A stretch of 64,000 nucleotides of DNA from Yamagishiella unicocca (lineage: Eukaryota; Chlorophyta; Chlorophyceae; Chlamydomonadales; Volvocaceae). This document shows, in pieces, positions 33,401 to 44,418 of this stretch (position 1 is its first letter; every line of letters starts with the position of its first letter). The stretch lies in contig BDSL01000039.1 of the NCBI GenBank assembly GCA_003116995.1, positions 620,001-684,000 on the forward strand, written 5' to 3'. Position numbers and translations under genes: made by a program. The notes below the pieces were generated by a model. The model ran no database searches and was not told the origin of the DNA. It saw only the letters and a program-made list of their open reading frames with translations.

Positions 33401-36400
33401 TCATATCACCCGCATGGACGCCCGGTACCCTCTATATGACTTATAAGGACTATTTAGTATGTCTGGGCCACTCGCAAGGGCGGGAACACGGCCTAAATGC
33501 TGGGAACACGGTTATGACACACAATCGGTGGGAACACGGGTGATATTGGTGGGAACAACGAAGGAGCCATACAGGGCCCGTGCACATGCTTGTCAGTGGC
33601 GCACAGGCATATATTGTATATTGGTTTGTTACAAATTATGGTGTCTTCTTGAACTAGGGTGGGTGGGCTTTCCGAGGCAGTTACTGTATCGGTTGACCGG
33701 GCTTCTGTGAACCGGGCGCCTCGTTCACACTGCCGGCGCGGGTCAGTCAGCCTGTTTGGTAAACGGCCCGGTAGGTCGGTAACCTGGGGGTAACCGAGGG
33801 TATGTATGCCATAGGGATTGTTCATCATCACATCGATACTTGCTTACTAGGCTGCTGCCCAGCCCTAGTAGTGTGTCCACGCACCTGCTGCTCGCTATTA
33901 CACATTTTTGCTCGCTGTATGCATGCATGTATGTACGTTCGAGCAATTTGCCCCGCCGGCCGCGCATGCCGCCGTGCTTGCCTTACTTGTGCGCATATGG
34001 GATAACTGATCTCTGGTTACGTTATGCACACCACACATACAAGCAAGGTAAGAAAAAATACTGCGTATCATATGCGTCTGCTTACTTATGTCTTACAGGC
34101 CACCATGGAGCCTGTGATACCCAACCACTTCACTGTCGCCTTTATTGAGCTGAAGGCGGCAAGCAAGGGCCCGTGGGCCCTTACGCCCGTCGACTCAGTG
34201 TTTGTGAAGTCCGCGGGCGGTGGCCTTGACAGCCTTCTGAAGGGCATCCGGAGCCTGAACGAGGGGCAGATGGGAGTCAGCGGTGACTGCCGCTACCGAA
34301 TCACGCACCATAAGGACGACAAGAAATACCTGGTGTGGGGCCAGGGTAAGAGCGACGTAGATGAGGGCAGCGCTGAGCTCCAGGTAGGTGCGCGATACGT
34401 GCAGCAGTGAATGTAAGTAGTGCCCGTCGTGCGTGCGTGTATGTGCAGTAAGCAAGCGTGCGTATCTTGTGCAAATGTATGACTGAAGCTGATGAGCTAT
34501 ATTTCCTGCTGAATGCTGGCCATTGTGACTAGCGCTAGCTATCTATCTAGATAGGTATTGCTCTATTACTTACGTTGATGGCACAGACATCATCATGCAT
34601 AGCGGGGCGCCCCTCAGCGCTGCTGCTGATTGAGGCACTGCAGGCTGGACTACATACATACGATATATACGATCCCCTAAGACGGCACCTAAGAGTTAGG
34701 GTGTCTAACTACAGATTGTTTATCAACAATCGCCGCTGCGATTCTGACCTCCAACGGCTTGCTTATCAGTGAGAACCGGGGAGGGAGATGGGTCTGCTGG
34801 GGGCCCTGGTGTGGGTAGAGCAGCATGGTTCGCACGGCTCTTCAGCTGTGTCCATGTCCACTCATACTGCTGGCAGGACTCACGCAATGGATGGTTAATA
34901 AATGCTCCGCACGGGAAGTGCGGATCCAAGGCCCTAATGAGGGGACCTTGTGATACGGGCTGGCTGATACCCATCTAAGTAAGGGCCAGCGGGTCCAGAA
35001 GGCGCTGGCACATGGATAGGGGCCGCAGATAGATAGAGATACGGAGAGTCTGCGTGCGTAAACAAACAACTGAGTAATCCCTAGCGGCCTCAAATTTGAG
35101 AGCTATGCGCCGGACGGTATATATCCCGGGGATTCCTAGAAACCATGCCAGGCTTCGGCTGGAGTACGGATTCAGCAGCAGCATTATTATTCTTATTATT
35201 ATTACTGTATGCGTATGTCGCTTCATTCGGCGGCATCGGTACGGTCTCATTTGCCGTTTCCTAATCTGATGCATGTGCCAAATCATTTTCATTGGTGCAC
35301 ACGCACGCAGTGCGTGTACGTACGCGGCAATCCAAGCTAGGCACGGGTGCGTGCCCCGCCATCCCAAAGTTGTCCGTGTGTCCTGCATCGCGTCTGTTGT
35401 ACAGGACCTGCTGGCGAACCTCGTAGGTGCTCGTGTGCCCAGCGCCCGACCGGTCAAATGCATTGCACCGTCCACCGTGCTGTTCAACCTGGTGAAGCGC
35501 TCGGACGCATTCAAGGACCTTGCGAAGGAGGCACAGCTCAAGAACGACGTGCACATAAGAGCGGGTCCGACGAACGACAAGGGCCCGTGTCTGCCAGGCC
35601 GCACCTTCACCATTCGGGGCGGCACTACTGCAGGCGTCGACAAGTACGTTCAGCGGCTGGGGCACATGTTGGACATTCAGCAGAAAAAAGTGACACGTTT
35701 GGAGTTGCAGGCGAGTAATTCACACACATTTGCATGACTGCCGCCATGGGCCCATATTGCTTTGCGTACCCGTTCTTATAATGGAAAAAACCTGTTTTTG
35801 TCTCTCCTATATACTTCTTACTCACTATATTTCTTACTACATGCGTACCCTTAGTAAGAAGTATAGTGCAGTCTATCTGCTGCTGTATGTCCGACACGAA
35901 TCAAGGGCCGCGCGCCGGCATGTTAATTACACTCTGGGAATGGGCTGGTCCGTTTTCTCAGACCGTTTTGGTAGGTTTTGCTACCTGTTATGCATTCCGT
36001 TTCCTGGTCCATCCGTATGGGCCAAAAACCTAGAATGACACGGACCTAAACCGAGCGAGCCGGGAACGGAGAGGACCACCTGATAAGTTGTACAGTTCGT
36101 TGTGAACTGACCAGGAACGGACCGAGTCAATTAGCTCGGCGAGAGTCTTGGACTGCAAGGCGTGCAAAATTCAATTCGCTCAAGCAAGTCCTGAATGGTC
36201 GCAATGAATCACCAGGCCTCACTACTTACCGAGCCCACCTCCATTTATCCGAAAGAGTATGTTAGCAATTGTGATAGCCTCTGCGCTTTCGGGTGCCTGC
36301 GCTTCCCATGCATAGCTGTCCATCCTGGTCGTCGAGGGCGAGCTTCTCTCCTGGCCGGTGTTCTGCTACGCAACTGGCCAAAAGGAAAGCATCTATATTA

Positions 36401-39400
36401 CGTGTCTGGGCAGCAAACTTAGCAGCTTTGTTCGATTATTCCCTCAATTTGAATGCTAGCTAGGCGCTGGAACAAAAGGTTACTGTCCATGTCCGGGAGG
36501 CATATGAAGCGAGTATGCCATTGGAAATTGATGCCGGTCCAGTTATATCTTGGTTTGAGCGACATTGGTGTCGTATTGTTTTGAACAAAGTAAGGCAGGC
36601 TTGATTGAAAATGCTGCCAACACGACTTCTTTTGCATTCTGTCTTTCATGCTGCAACAACTAAGCCTTCCTAAGCCTTCCTAAGCAAAACGCCGTCTTGT
36701 TACATATGATACTAATAGCTGCGTTAAACGGACTGCAATATGAACTGCAAAGCGCAAACGGAGTGGTGCTCTCCGTTCCCGGCCTGGGCTAACGAACCAG
36801 AACGGAGCGGTTGGTCCTGGAACGGCGGACAAGCACGGACCAGATTAAGTACATATACGAGCATAGCGGCCCGCGCCGTCCTAGGTTCCGTAGACATACA
36901 TACATAATAAGCAAGCAAGGTAGGTACGCACTCACCGCATGCATGCATGTATTTAGATGTGTTTATATACATGGTAGCTGGCGCTGCGGTGCTGCTGCTC
37001 GCTGCTTCATTATTGTTTGCTTGCTTGCCAGGTGCCGGACGAGGCGCGATGCCTATTCTTGCCTGGCAACATCCAAGAGATCAACGAGCTGCTTCAGGAT
37101 CTGGCGGAGAGCAAGGACCACCCAGTGTGGATGAGCCGCCCGGACGACGGCTTCATCATCAAGGGTCTGCTTTACGAGAAGGTGGATGATGCATATGGCT
37201 GGGTATATGCGTGGGTAATAACGAACTAACTACTACTTCTAGATAAAAGGACACTTGCCCTGCTTTGCTTGATGAGCTGCGCGTCAGCTGCTGGAGATAG
37301 ATATACCTACTACGTACGTATGTGCATGCGCTTATTAGGGTTACGTATGTACATGCAAACAAGCTGTACGTGGAATGAATGTGTTCACTAGCTTGGCACG
37401 TATGTACTCGCACGCCGCCGGGATAAACTGGCAGCCAATCGGTCGAGGTGTTGCTTGCTTGGTCACCTGCTGCTGCCCATCCATCCAGCCAAAACCGCCA
37501 CGCACAGCCTGCTGGCCCTCCGTCGAGCGATATCGATCATCTATCACCAGCAGCTGACGTTCAAGATGTGGCTGCCGTGGTGATGCATGTTATGTTAGTC
37601 GCCACGTGCACACACTGCTGCGTGCGTTCAATCACTATCTACCCATAGACATCACGGGCGGCGGGATCTTCCCGCCTCCAGAAGCTTCAGTTGATGATGT
37701 ATCGGATGAGCGCTAGGTGGTTGTCAGCAGCGCGTCACCATGTATGGCGTCACCATGGCGTCACCGTGGCGTCACCGTGGCGTCACCATATATATGTCCG
37801 CCCACAGGACCAAGGAGTAGTGGCCGCCAGCGACGACATCGCTTGCAGCGACGACGACTCCGCTTGGCAGTACTTCGTGCCGACTTCAGACGCTGCATAC
37901 ATCGATACGAAGGAGCTTGGCATCCGGGACCTGCCAGTGCATGAAGTCGGCGGAGTCAAAGGCGTATGGAATCCGATGCGACTTTCAGCCGGCAAGCAGT
38001 TGGAAGCCGATTTTGGGAAGTGGGTGACCAGCGGCAAGGACGCGGCGCTGCAGGAATCGGTGCTGCAAGCCGACAACTGGAAGTACAACGACGTGGTGCG
38101 TGACGGAGATGTTTGAGGCGCGCGTGATTTTGCGCGTGATCGATTGATTGCTTGCGTGACGAGTGGGCCCATCCTGCCTGTTGGTCGACATCCGCATGTA
38201 TGCAAGCACGCACATCCGCCCAGCAGCTAGCATGCATGCACCCTACCTACCGCAACTTCCCACCCAGCCAGTGGCTACTTGCGCCCCGATGTCCTTGTAG
38301 ACGTACACCGTCAACTTCAACACCATGCAGCAAGTCAACTCCAGTACCAAGTCCATGAGGCTGGTCCGCAGGGCACTGCCACCTGGCGCCGCTGCAGATG
38401 CCACGCAGCAGGCACAGCAGGCAACGTCGCCGCCGCCGCCGTCGCTCCGACCGGCCGCAGTGCAGCCGAACATGCGTCCCGTCGCCGCACCCGTGGCAGC
38501 GGCGGCGACGAAGGCGGCAGCCAGGGCGGCTCGGCAGGCTGCGCGAGATGCCAAGGCTGCCGTGGAGCTGTTCGAGTACCGCGAACGGGTGCTCAAGGGC
38601 CCCCTGGTGTTCACTTTCGAGGGCATTACCTCGGATGTGCAGAAGGCCGTGAAGCGCCTGAAGAGCGAGTTCGCCAGCCGGTGTCGCGTGGAGCAAAAGG
38701 ACACGCCTGAGGGGATGCGGTACCTACGGAAGGTGCTGCGGGGCCAGATGCTGTCGGAAGCGAGCAAGCGGGGGCTGCAGCTGCGGCTGGAGAGGAAGCC
38801 TGCTGCCGGGGCCGGGGGGGGCGTGTCTGCAGGCAGCAGCAGCACCATGACGCCAGCCTGGAGCATGACGTGCGCAGGTAGGTGCGGGGCACGCACGTAC
38901 GGTGGCGATGGTGAGTCGTGCGTGCTGGTTGCGCATGTTACTGATTGCGTATGTAGTTACTAGTGCGGTAAAGGCAGGCAGGCTTAGCATGTTGCCTGCT
39001 AGATAGTCGTACGAAAATAATTGTGGTTAGTGAGGCGGGACAAGCATAGCGTCCTAGAAGAACGACGAACATAGCTGCTGGCAAACAAGCATCGATGTAC
39101 GCTGGTATCGATGCGGGATTCGTTGGTCGATGGTGTCCTGGTCAATTAAGAGCGCAGGCAGGCCAGATGATAAATGGCTGATATGCTGTAATAGGTATCA
39201 ATATGTATGCATGCTCCTGCGTGTGCCACGCACATCCACTCCGTTGCGAGCTTCACCCAACCCCTTCCCGCCCTACCTGCCGCTAATAAGCGTAACTACG
39301 CCGCCCCGTGCCCTCGCCCCCACGCCCCCACGTGCATACACGTTGTCAAGTACAGGCGCCAAGGACGACGTCGACGGCTTTTTGCGCCACGTGTGGGACG

Positions 39401-42212
39401 TGCTGATTGCCCGCGAGCTGGCCCGCCAGGTGGCGGAAGCTGCCGTTGCAACCGTCTACCCCGACACCTGGGCGACGGCGGCAGCGGCCGGCGCCGTCGC
39501 TGCCTCCGCAGGAGCTGACGGCTCCGACGACGATGACAGCGATAGCAGTGGCCTGCCGACGTTCCTCCTGGTGGACTTGCTGAAGCCGGTGCCCACCAGT
39601 AATGGGTCAGCAGCGGCGGCTGCCGAAGCAGCATCAGCGGCGGTGTTTGCCGAAGCTAGAGCAGTAGAGGCGGCGCTTGCCAGAGCATCAGAGGCGGTGT
39701 TTGCCGGAGCAGCAGCAGCAGCGGCGGGGGCTGCCGAAGCCAGAGCAGCAACATCGGCGGCTGTCAGAGCCAGAGCAGCAGCAGCGGCGGCTACCGGAGC
39801 CGGAGCAGCAACGGCGGCGCTTGCCGAAGCTAGAGCAGCAGAGGCGGCGCTTGCCAGAGCGGCAGCAGCGGCGGCTGCCGGAGCCGGAGCAGCAGCAGCG
39901 GCGAGCAGCAGCGGCAGCAGCAGTAGCCTGCAGGACCGTTGTGTGGATCCAAACGTGGGGGCCGAGGTCGCCTTCGTGGCGGGCCTGTGGGGTTGCACCA
40001 TGGACGAGGAGCTGATCGTACAAATCACACGCGTGCAGAATACGATGCAGTACGACCAATTTGACCGGCAGCGGGAGGTGCGCAGTGGGCGCGGGGACAG
40101 ATGGGCGGTGCGTGACGATTTTATAGTTGTTGTATTGTATACCACACTACTTCAGTTTTCTGCAAAGACTCCGTTACACACCCTGCTAGAGCCCCACCGG
40201 GGCGATAATAAACAATGCAGGTAGGGAGAGGGTGAAGACGCACCGACGATGGACGGCAGCAAACGGCAACACGACTAGCCGTAAACGTCCAAAGCCAGCA
40301 CGGCCTGTAGCGCTACATTACAAACACCGACGCTCCAGCGTCCCAACAGGAGCAAACCCGCTCCAGAACCTAGCGACATTCGTGCGTCGTATGTTGCAAA
40401 AAACCATGGTTTTCCTCGTAAGCTCGGAAAACCGTTACGTCATTTTGGGGATTGCCAGGGCAGGAGCGATCGATCGAGCTGCTGGGTAGTACGATTTCTA
40501 TACTGGGCCAGGGGCGGGCTTGTGTGGCTGGGCTGGCGTACGCGTATGTTTTTACTCCTACTGGCACGGAGGTGGCATGCGCATGACCATTCCGTGTGTG
40601 GAGGAACGGGACGTCGCTCGTCGCCCCACCGTCACCTACCGCCGCGGCGCCACCTATCCGCCGTGCGTCACCTAGCTACCTTCACTACGACAGGCACCTA
40701 GCAACCGGCACCTACCGCCGCCTCGCCTACCGACCGGCAGCGGCATCCACCCTGCCTGACGTTCTACCCTACCACGCACCCATATCCTGCGCAGATCTTC
40801 TTGCAGGCCGGCCTCAAGCCGCACCTGCCTTACAAGGCAGGCCTGCAGCACGAGCCACAGTTCAACAAGACCGCCAACAAGTGGCTGTGGCACGGCACGC
40901 GCAGTACACCGCCGGCCAAGGTGAGCTCGCCCTTACCCCAATACATACATAGGTAGATTCCTGCCTCACATTTCTGTGTGGCTCGCTTGAGTAAAAAGTC
41001 GGGATCTGGGTAATAACTATGAGGCAGCAGCAGGGCGGGCCTGCCTCACAATCCTATGTGGCTTGCACGAAACACGACCCGCAACCAATCTCTGCGGACC
41101 ATCTTGTATTTAGGACTCCGTACCCCTGCTGCCCACTACTGCCGCGGCCACCTATCAGGTGATCGAGAGCCCCTTCTTCCTGGAACAAGGATTCAGCGAC
41201 CCGCGCTGCTTTTGGGTGAGTGTATGACACCCCTTACTTTATTACTGCCGAGTTGCCTTCATGTAAACCACTTTTTTGCCGCCCACCTTCTCTGCCTCTG
41301 CAAGCAAGCAAGACATACTACAGGGTGCCGACCGTACCAAGCACGGCACATGCACAGGCTCCATCATTCATGTCACAACTTACGCATTCTTCCTTTAACT
41401 TATTAAGCTTCTCATTTCCCACATACACACTTTCGGCACCTCACTCGCACACACCTGAATGACGTGCAACAGATGCTCGGGATGTCCTCCTTTTTGATCG
41501 ATGCACTCACTCCTTCGCTTGCTTGCCGACCCTTCCCTTGATCGACCTCAATGCAGGGCGCTGCCAACTATTTCGCTGAGAACGCGTCGTACTGCGCTAA
41601 AGGCTACCAGCACAACCTCCCCGATGGCAACCGCCAGGTGCTGATGTGTGAGGTGAGTGGGAGTAGATAGCTATCTCACTATAGTGGGCAAGGGCAGAGA
41701 TAGAAGAGTGGCGTCATCATCCGTACGCGTACATATATCCATCCGTACGTAGGTAGGTAGATAGCGAAGCACACATTACTACAGTTAGCGGCCAGGCTCC
41801 CCCACCTTCGTACAGTGTCATTCGCTTCGTATGTAACCCATCCAGCCAGCCATCATCCCGCCCACTGTTACATACAGTAGTTAGTTGTAACCGCCACCCC
41901 GCCCGCCGCCACGCTAGAGAGATCCTGATCGCCCGCCAATGCATTGGGCGTGCGCAGGTGCTGACGGGCTATTCGAAAGACTACGACGCAGAGACGCAGC
42001 CGCTGCTTCGCATGCCGCCAGCCATCGAGCGCACCGACCCACTCTACGCCGCCGTGGCTACTGCCAGCGACCAGCGCTATAGCAGCGTCAGCGGTGTCAC
42101 AGCTGGCAGCCGCGTTTTCATGACGTACACCCAGGGTGCGGTACGACAGTATCCACACTACGTGGTCACGTACAAGCCGCCTGGTATTACCGGCGGGGCA
42201 CAAGTTGTCTGA
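24425..42212 (+). CDS. NYN nuclease - RNA-binding - WWE - PARP ADP-ribosyltransferase fusion protein
   Basis: Exons: 24425-24497, 24852-24912, 25360-25555, 25749-25874, 26368-26485, 28410-28998, 29400-29655, 29884-30107, 31642-31708, 34099-34383, 35405-35710, 37032-37202, one unresolved near 37650-37725, 37808-38095, 38301-38877, 39356-40077, 40795-40920, 41159-41215, 41557-41652, 41958-42212. All others join in phase to at least 1,530 residues. Residues 24-190 are a NYN (PIN-like RNase) domain: IVWDIENCPVP, VFVFYNSGEGKLGDTDV and VVMVGSDADF carry the catalytic acids. Residues 255-330 look RRM-like. About 390-770 contain KH-like stretches. About 835-945 are WWE, ending YTVNFNTMQQVN and RLVRR. 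Then come an Ala-rich linker and a PARP catalytic domain: ITRVQN, WHGTR, NYFAENASYC and a final RVFMTY. The triad reads H-Y-V, which predicts mono-ADP-ribosylation. Expected role: binding, cutting or ADP-ribosyl marking of RNA or RNA-bound proteins (inference). The start may lie further upstream. Confidence 0.87.
25905..26060. repeat. Imperfect GCGAGCGCACGCTGGTCTA tandem repeat
   Basis: About six imperfect copies of 22-26 bp (TCTAGCGAGCGCACGCTGGT), in the intron right after the fourth exon of the NYN-PARP gene. Confidence 0.75.
27303..27395. repeat. Short dispersed element R5, copy 1
   Basis: GGCGCTAGGCCTTGCGTGTG, then TTAAGGGGGCGGGGCGGTGAGGG, then a TATACGC...GCGCCACC end. The same order is found at 30530-30625. 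Both copies directly follow an ATT/TAA microsatellite, both are in introns of the NYN-PARP gene, and both have inverted GGCGC-type ends. Confidence 0.75.
27465..27866. mobile_element. MITE-like element R4, copy 1
   Basis: About 400 bp without coding capacity. The two halves are roughly inverted: GTCTTCGGTTAACGG near the left side is mirrored by CATTAACCGAAGACGAC near the right. The interior has repeated AACGGGTACCCAG blocks. A homologous copy lies at 31880-32258. Both are in introns of the NYN-PARP gene. A non-autonomous DNA transposon is the simplest reading; target-site duplications were not established. Confidence 0.65.
30508..30529. repeat. (ATT)n microsatellite
   Basis: About seven ATT units directly before element R5 copy 2. 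Confidence 0.9.
30530..30625. repeat. Short dispersed element R5, copy 2
   Basis: GGCACTAGGCCTGGCGTGTG, TTAAGGGGCGGGGC, GGTGAGGGCATCAGTACA and GCCGCGCCACC match copy 1 at 27303-27395 in order and orientation. Confidence 0.75.
31170..31385. repeat. CCGGTAA-rich degenerate repeat
   Basis: Many direct and inverted copies of CCGGTAAC and GGTTACCGG occur within about 215 bp, in an intron of the NYN-PARP gene. It resembles the termini of the nearby R4 element and may be an eroded copy. Confidence 0.6.
31880..32258. mobile_element. MITE-like element R4, copy 2
   Basis: It has the same block order as 27465-27866: GTCGGTTA end, CCCAACCTAGTGGTTGGGTA, TGGCTACCGACCCCTGTAAA, TTAACCGAAGA and CCCAACCCGGCCTG. 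It lies in the NYN-PARP intron between exons 31642-31708 and 34099-34383. Internal inverted symmetry could form a long hairpin. Confidence 0.65.
32320..32540. repeat. CTGTCCACGCTGTCAYCCGC minisatellite
   Basis: About seven imperfect copies of a 30-36 bp unit containing GCTGTCCACGCTGTCA, intronic in the NYN-PARP gene. Confidence 0.8.
33131..33560. repeat. 167-bp tandem repeat rich in GGGAACACGG and its inverse
   Basis: About 2.4 copies of a 167-168 bp unit start at GGCCACTCGC (33131, 33299 and 33466). Each unit carries GGGAACACGG twice and CCGTGTTCCC once or twice, so cruciform folding is possible. Related short motifs begin at about 32990. It is intronic in the NYN-PARP gene. Confidence 0.88.
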
Positions 42213-42949
42213 AAGTGAGCATTCCAAGCATCGTCGTCGTCTATGTCTGCCAGCTGGCGTTGGGGGCAACAGCCTTCACGCACGCACGGAGTGGGAGCGC
42301 TGTAGGTGTTCGTGCAGTCGGCCACCGTTCTTAATTTTGGAGATTTCGGGACATGAGGGCGATCCCGGTGCGTGATGGATTGCTTGGGGGCGCATGCTAG
42401 GCAGGGGAGAAGGTGCTGTCACGGCTTCAGCGTGTTGCAGGGCTACATCTGTCGATCTTTGGCCGCGCCACATACAGCGGGATGCACAGTATCACTGGCT
42501 GGTGGTCCCCTCTTACTCCGGAAAGTGGACTCCTGGATCGTGCCATTCGCCGTGGGGTGGTGGAGTTTTGGGCCCTCCTGAGGGGCTTTGCTGCGTTGGG
42601 GCTCCCCCAGAAAGGCTGCGGATGCAGTGGGGCCTCGGCATCGTTTTTTGCGGGTTGTCGCCAGTCGCCTTGTGTGTGGAGGACCGGCTGAGGTACTGGT
42701 GGATTCGTTATCGGTCCGTGTTGTTTTGGGGCTGGGGTTTGCCTTGCTTCTTACTTTCTGTGTCTATCTGCGCGTTGAGCCCTGCTTGGGGCGCGTGCTT
42801 TTCGGGATGAGAGGCGGACGGTCCCGCTGCTTGCATCGTTGCGACGCTTCACTGGTTCGTCGGTTGCTGGTCTGTTAGTTGGTTGGTGGTCGGTTCCTGA
42901 TAGGAGAGCCTCTAGTGCATATTCCCCCTGGGGTGCTGGCTGCTGCTCT

Positions 42950-43105
42950 TTTTGCCTACGGCCTGTCGATTGGTGTTCTGGTGGTTTGCCTTTATTGCGG
43001 TGCACGTCGGTCTCTGTCTCCTCTGTCTTCCTCAGTGTCAGGCGATGAGCCCGATGGTTCTACCTTTTGGTCTGGAACCTACTGTAACCATTACAACAAC
43101 CAGAG
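42950..43105. repeat. Dispersed repeat family R1, copy 3
   Basis: GTTCTGGTGGTTTGCCTTTA, TCTGTCTCC, CTTCCTCAGTG, GAGCCCGATGGTTCT and CTTTTGGTCTGGAACCTACT then GTAACCATTAC. The order matches copy 4 at 59995-60145 over about 150 bp. Confidence 0.75.
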
Positions 43106-43960
43106 TGAATCGACCCTGCGGAATGGGTAACTTTAAAGTAACTGTCACTTGTACTACCCGCCCGACAAAAAGACTGGCCCAACTGCACGGCAGCAAACCG
43201 CACACAGAGACACAGACCGGAAGCAATTAGAAGATTTAGAACGCAACCGGCGGCGACCGAGCACAGCCCGCAGCGGTAATCACCGGGCGGGAGGGTTGGG
43301 AACAATAGAGGCAACCGTCCCAGCAGAGGGACAAAGTCTCTTGGTAATTGAAAAGCACACACGGCAGGTAGCAAGCCCGAGCGAAGACTGCCCTGATATT
43401 GGCCAGGCCGCTTCCTGCCGTATACGTACGTCACCCGCATCATGAACACTATGCTTCCACAATACAATTACGGCTGTAGTATCGTCGCGATGATCAACTG
43501 CCGTATCTTCAATCACACTATTCGTTACGCCAGGTTACGATGTGTCAGGTCTGATGTGGCTCGTCGACCCCAAGGGCCGGGGCCCCGCCCCAAAACATGC
43601 CTAGTCAACGATCTTTGGGGCTTGTTGGCTGCAGCAGGAATGTCCACACACGCACGTCCACACCGCCCAGCCACAGTGCGGCAAGCGGTGTGGTCAGGTA
43701 TACCTGCTGTCAAGGAGCTCATAGCAAATATAAGGACTAAAAGGGCTAATGGTATGGGACCAGAGGTACGCTACGTACGCCTTCGTAGTTTGCCCACGCC
43801 TCCAGCGGCCAAAGAAAGAGTACCCCTCCTGGAGCGAGGCTGACAGAGCAGGGCACGTCGATCGCGCCCGAAGTGACTTCCGTTTCGTCGGATTCGTCAA
43901 CTGCCTGCGCCGCCCGCTGTGGCGCGCTACTGCCCGTTCACGCCCGCCGGCAACGCCGGC

Positions 43961-43972
43961 TGCCTGTCTGCC

Positions 43973-44004
<32 letters not shown>
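43961..44004. repeat. (TGTC)n microsatellite
   Basis: Eight or more uninterrupted TGTC units preceded by TGCC variants. Confidence 0.95.
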
Positions 44005-44418
44005 AATCCAAACGTTATCTGTAAGGGTGTTCCAAAAGAGCTGACATTACTGGCATGTCGCAGCCAACAGACATACTACTATGCACGAGATGGGCGTCAG
44101 CAGTGTCGGCGTTATAAAGTATGACTGCTCTCGCTAGTGTACGGCAATAGTTTGGAGCGAAGTCCGGACGCGCATTACATTGCATTTGTATACTGGTATT
44201 AGATATGCAACTACCGCTAAATACCGGTTGCAACGTACAGGGGCCCCTGTGAACTTTGAAACCTTCAAACGCATACAACGCCGGACTGGTTATCGTAAAC
44301 ACTGCAAAGGCGTCCTCGGTGTTCAATAACAATGCTATTATATAGGAATGGCGCACGCTGCAAACTCCGGGAAGGCAGCCCTCAAACACATCAGCGCCGC
44401 ATCACGCTTGTGAAGTCG

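Larger units (their letters stand above)
42213..44331. other. Intergenic region without a supported gene
   Basis: It follows the stop of the NYN-PARP gene. Reading frames at 42.4-42.9 and 43.4-43.9 kb have no recognisable domain and no convincing splice joins. The region holds R1 copy 3, the CCATTCCGCAGGGTCGATTC block shared in inverse with about 18000, and a TGTC microsatellite. It probably consists of old mobile-element debris plus the promoter of the HA-domain gene. No TGTAA was found within about 800 bp of the NYN-PARP stop. Confidence 0.55.

Noticed and set aside
24425..42212. Endogenous giant-virus origin for the PARP/NYN region
   Set aside because: Volvocine genomes can carry such insertions, but this gene has about 20 spliced exons with host-like GC-rich coding sequence. 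No viral hallmark gene is near.
43442..43843. 133-residue plus-strand frame and the overlapping frame with YPSWSEADRAGHVDRARSD
   Set aside because: Two overlapping frames compete, neither with a recognisable motif or clear splice joins. They may be mobile-element remnants, but nothing decisive was seen.
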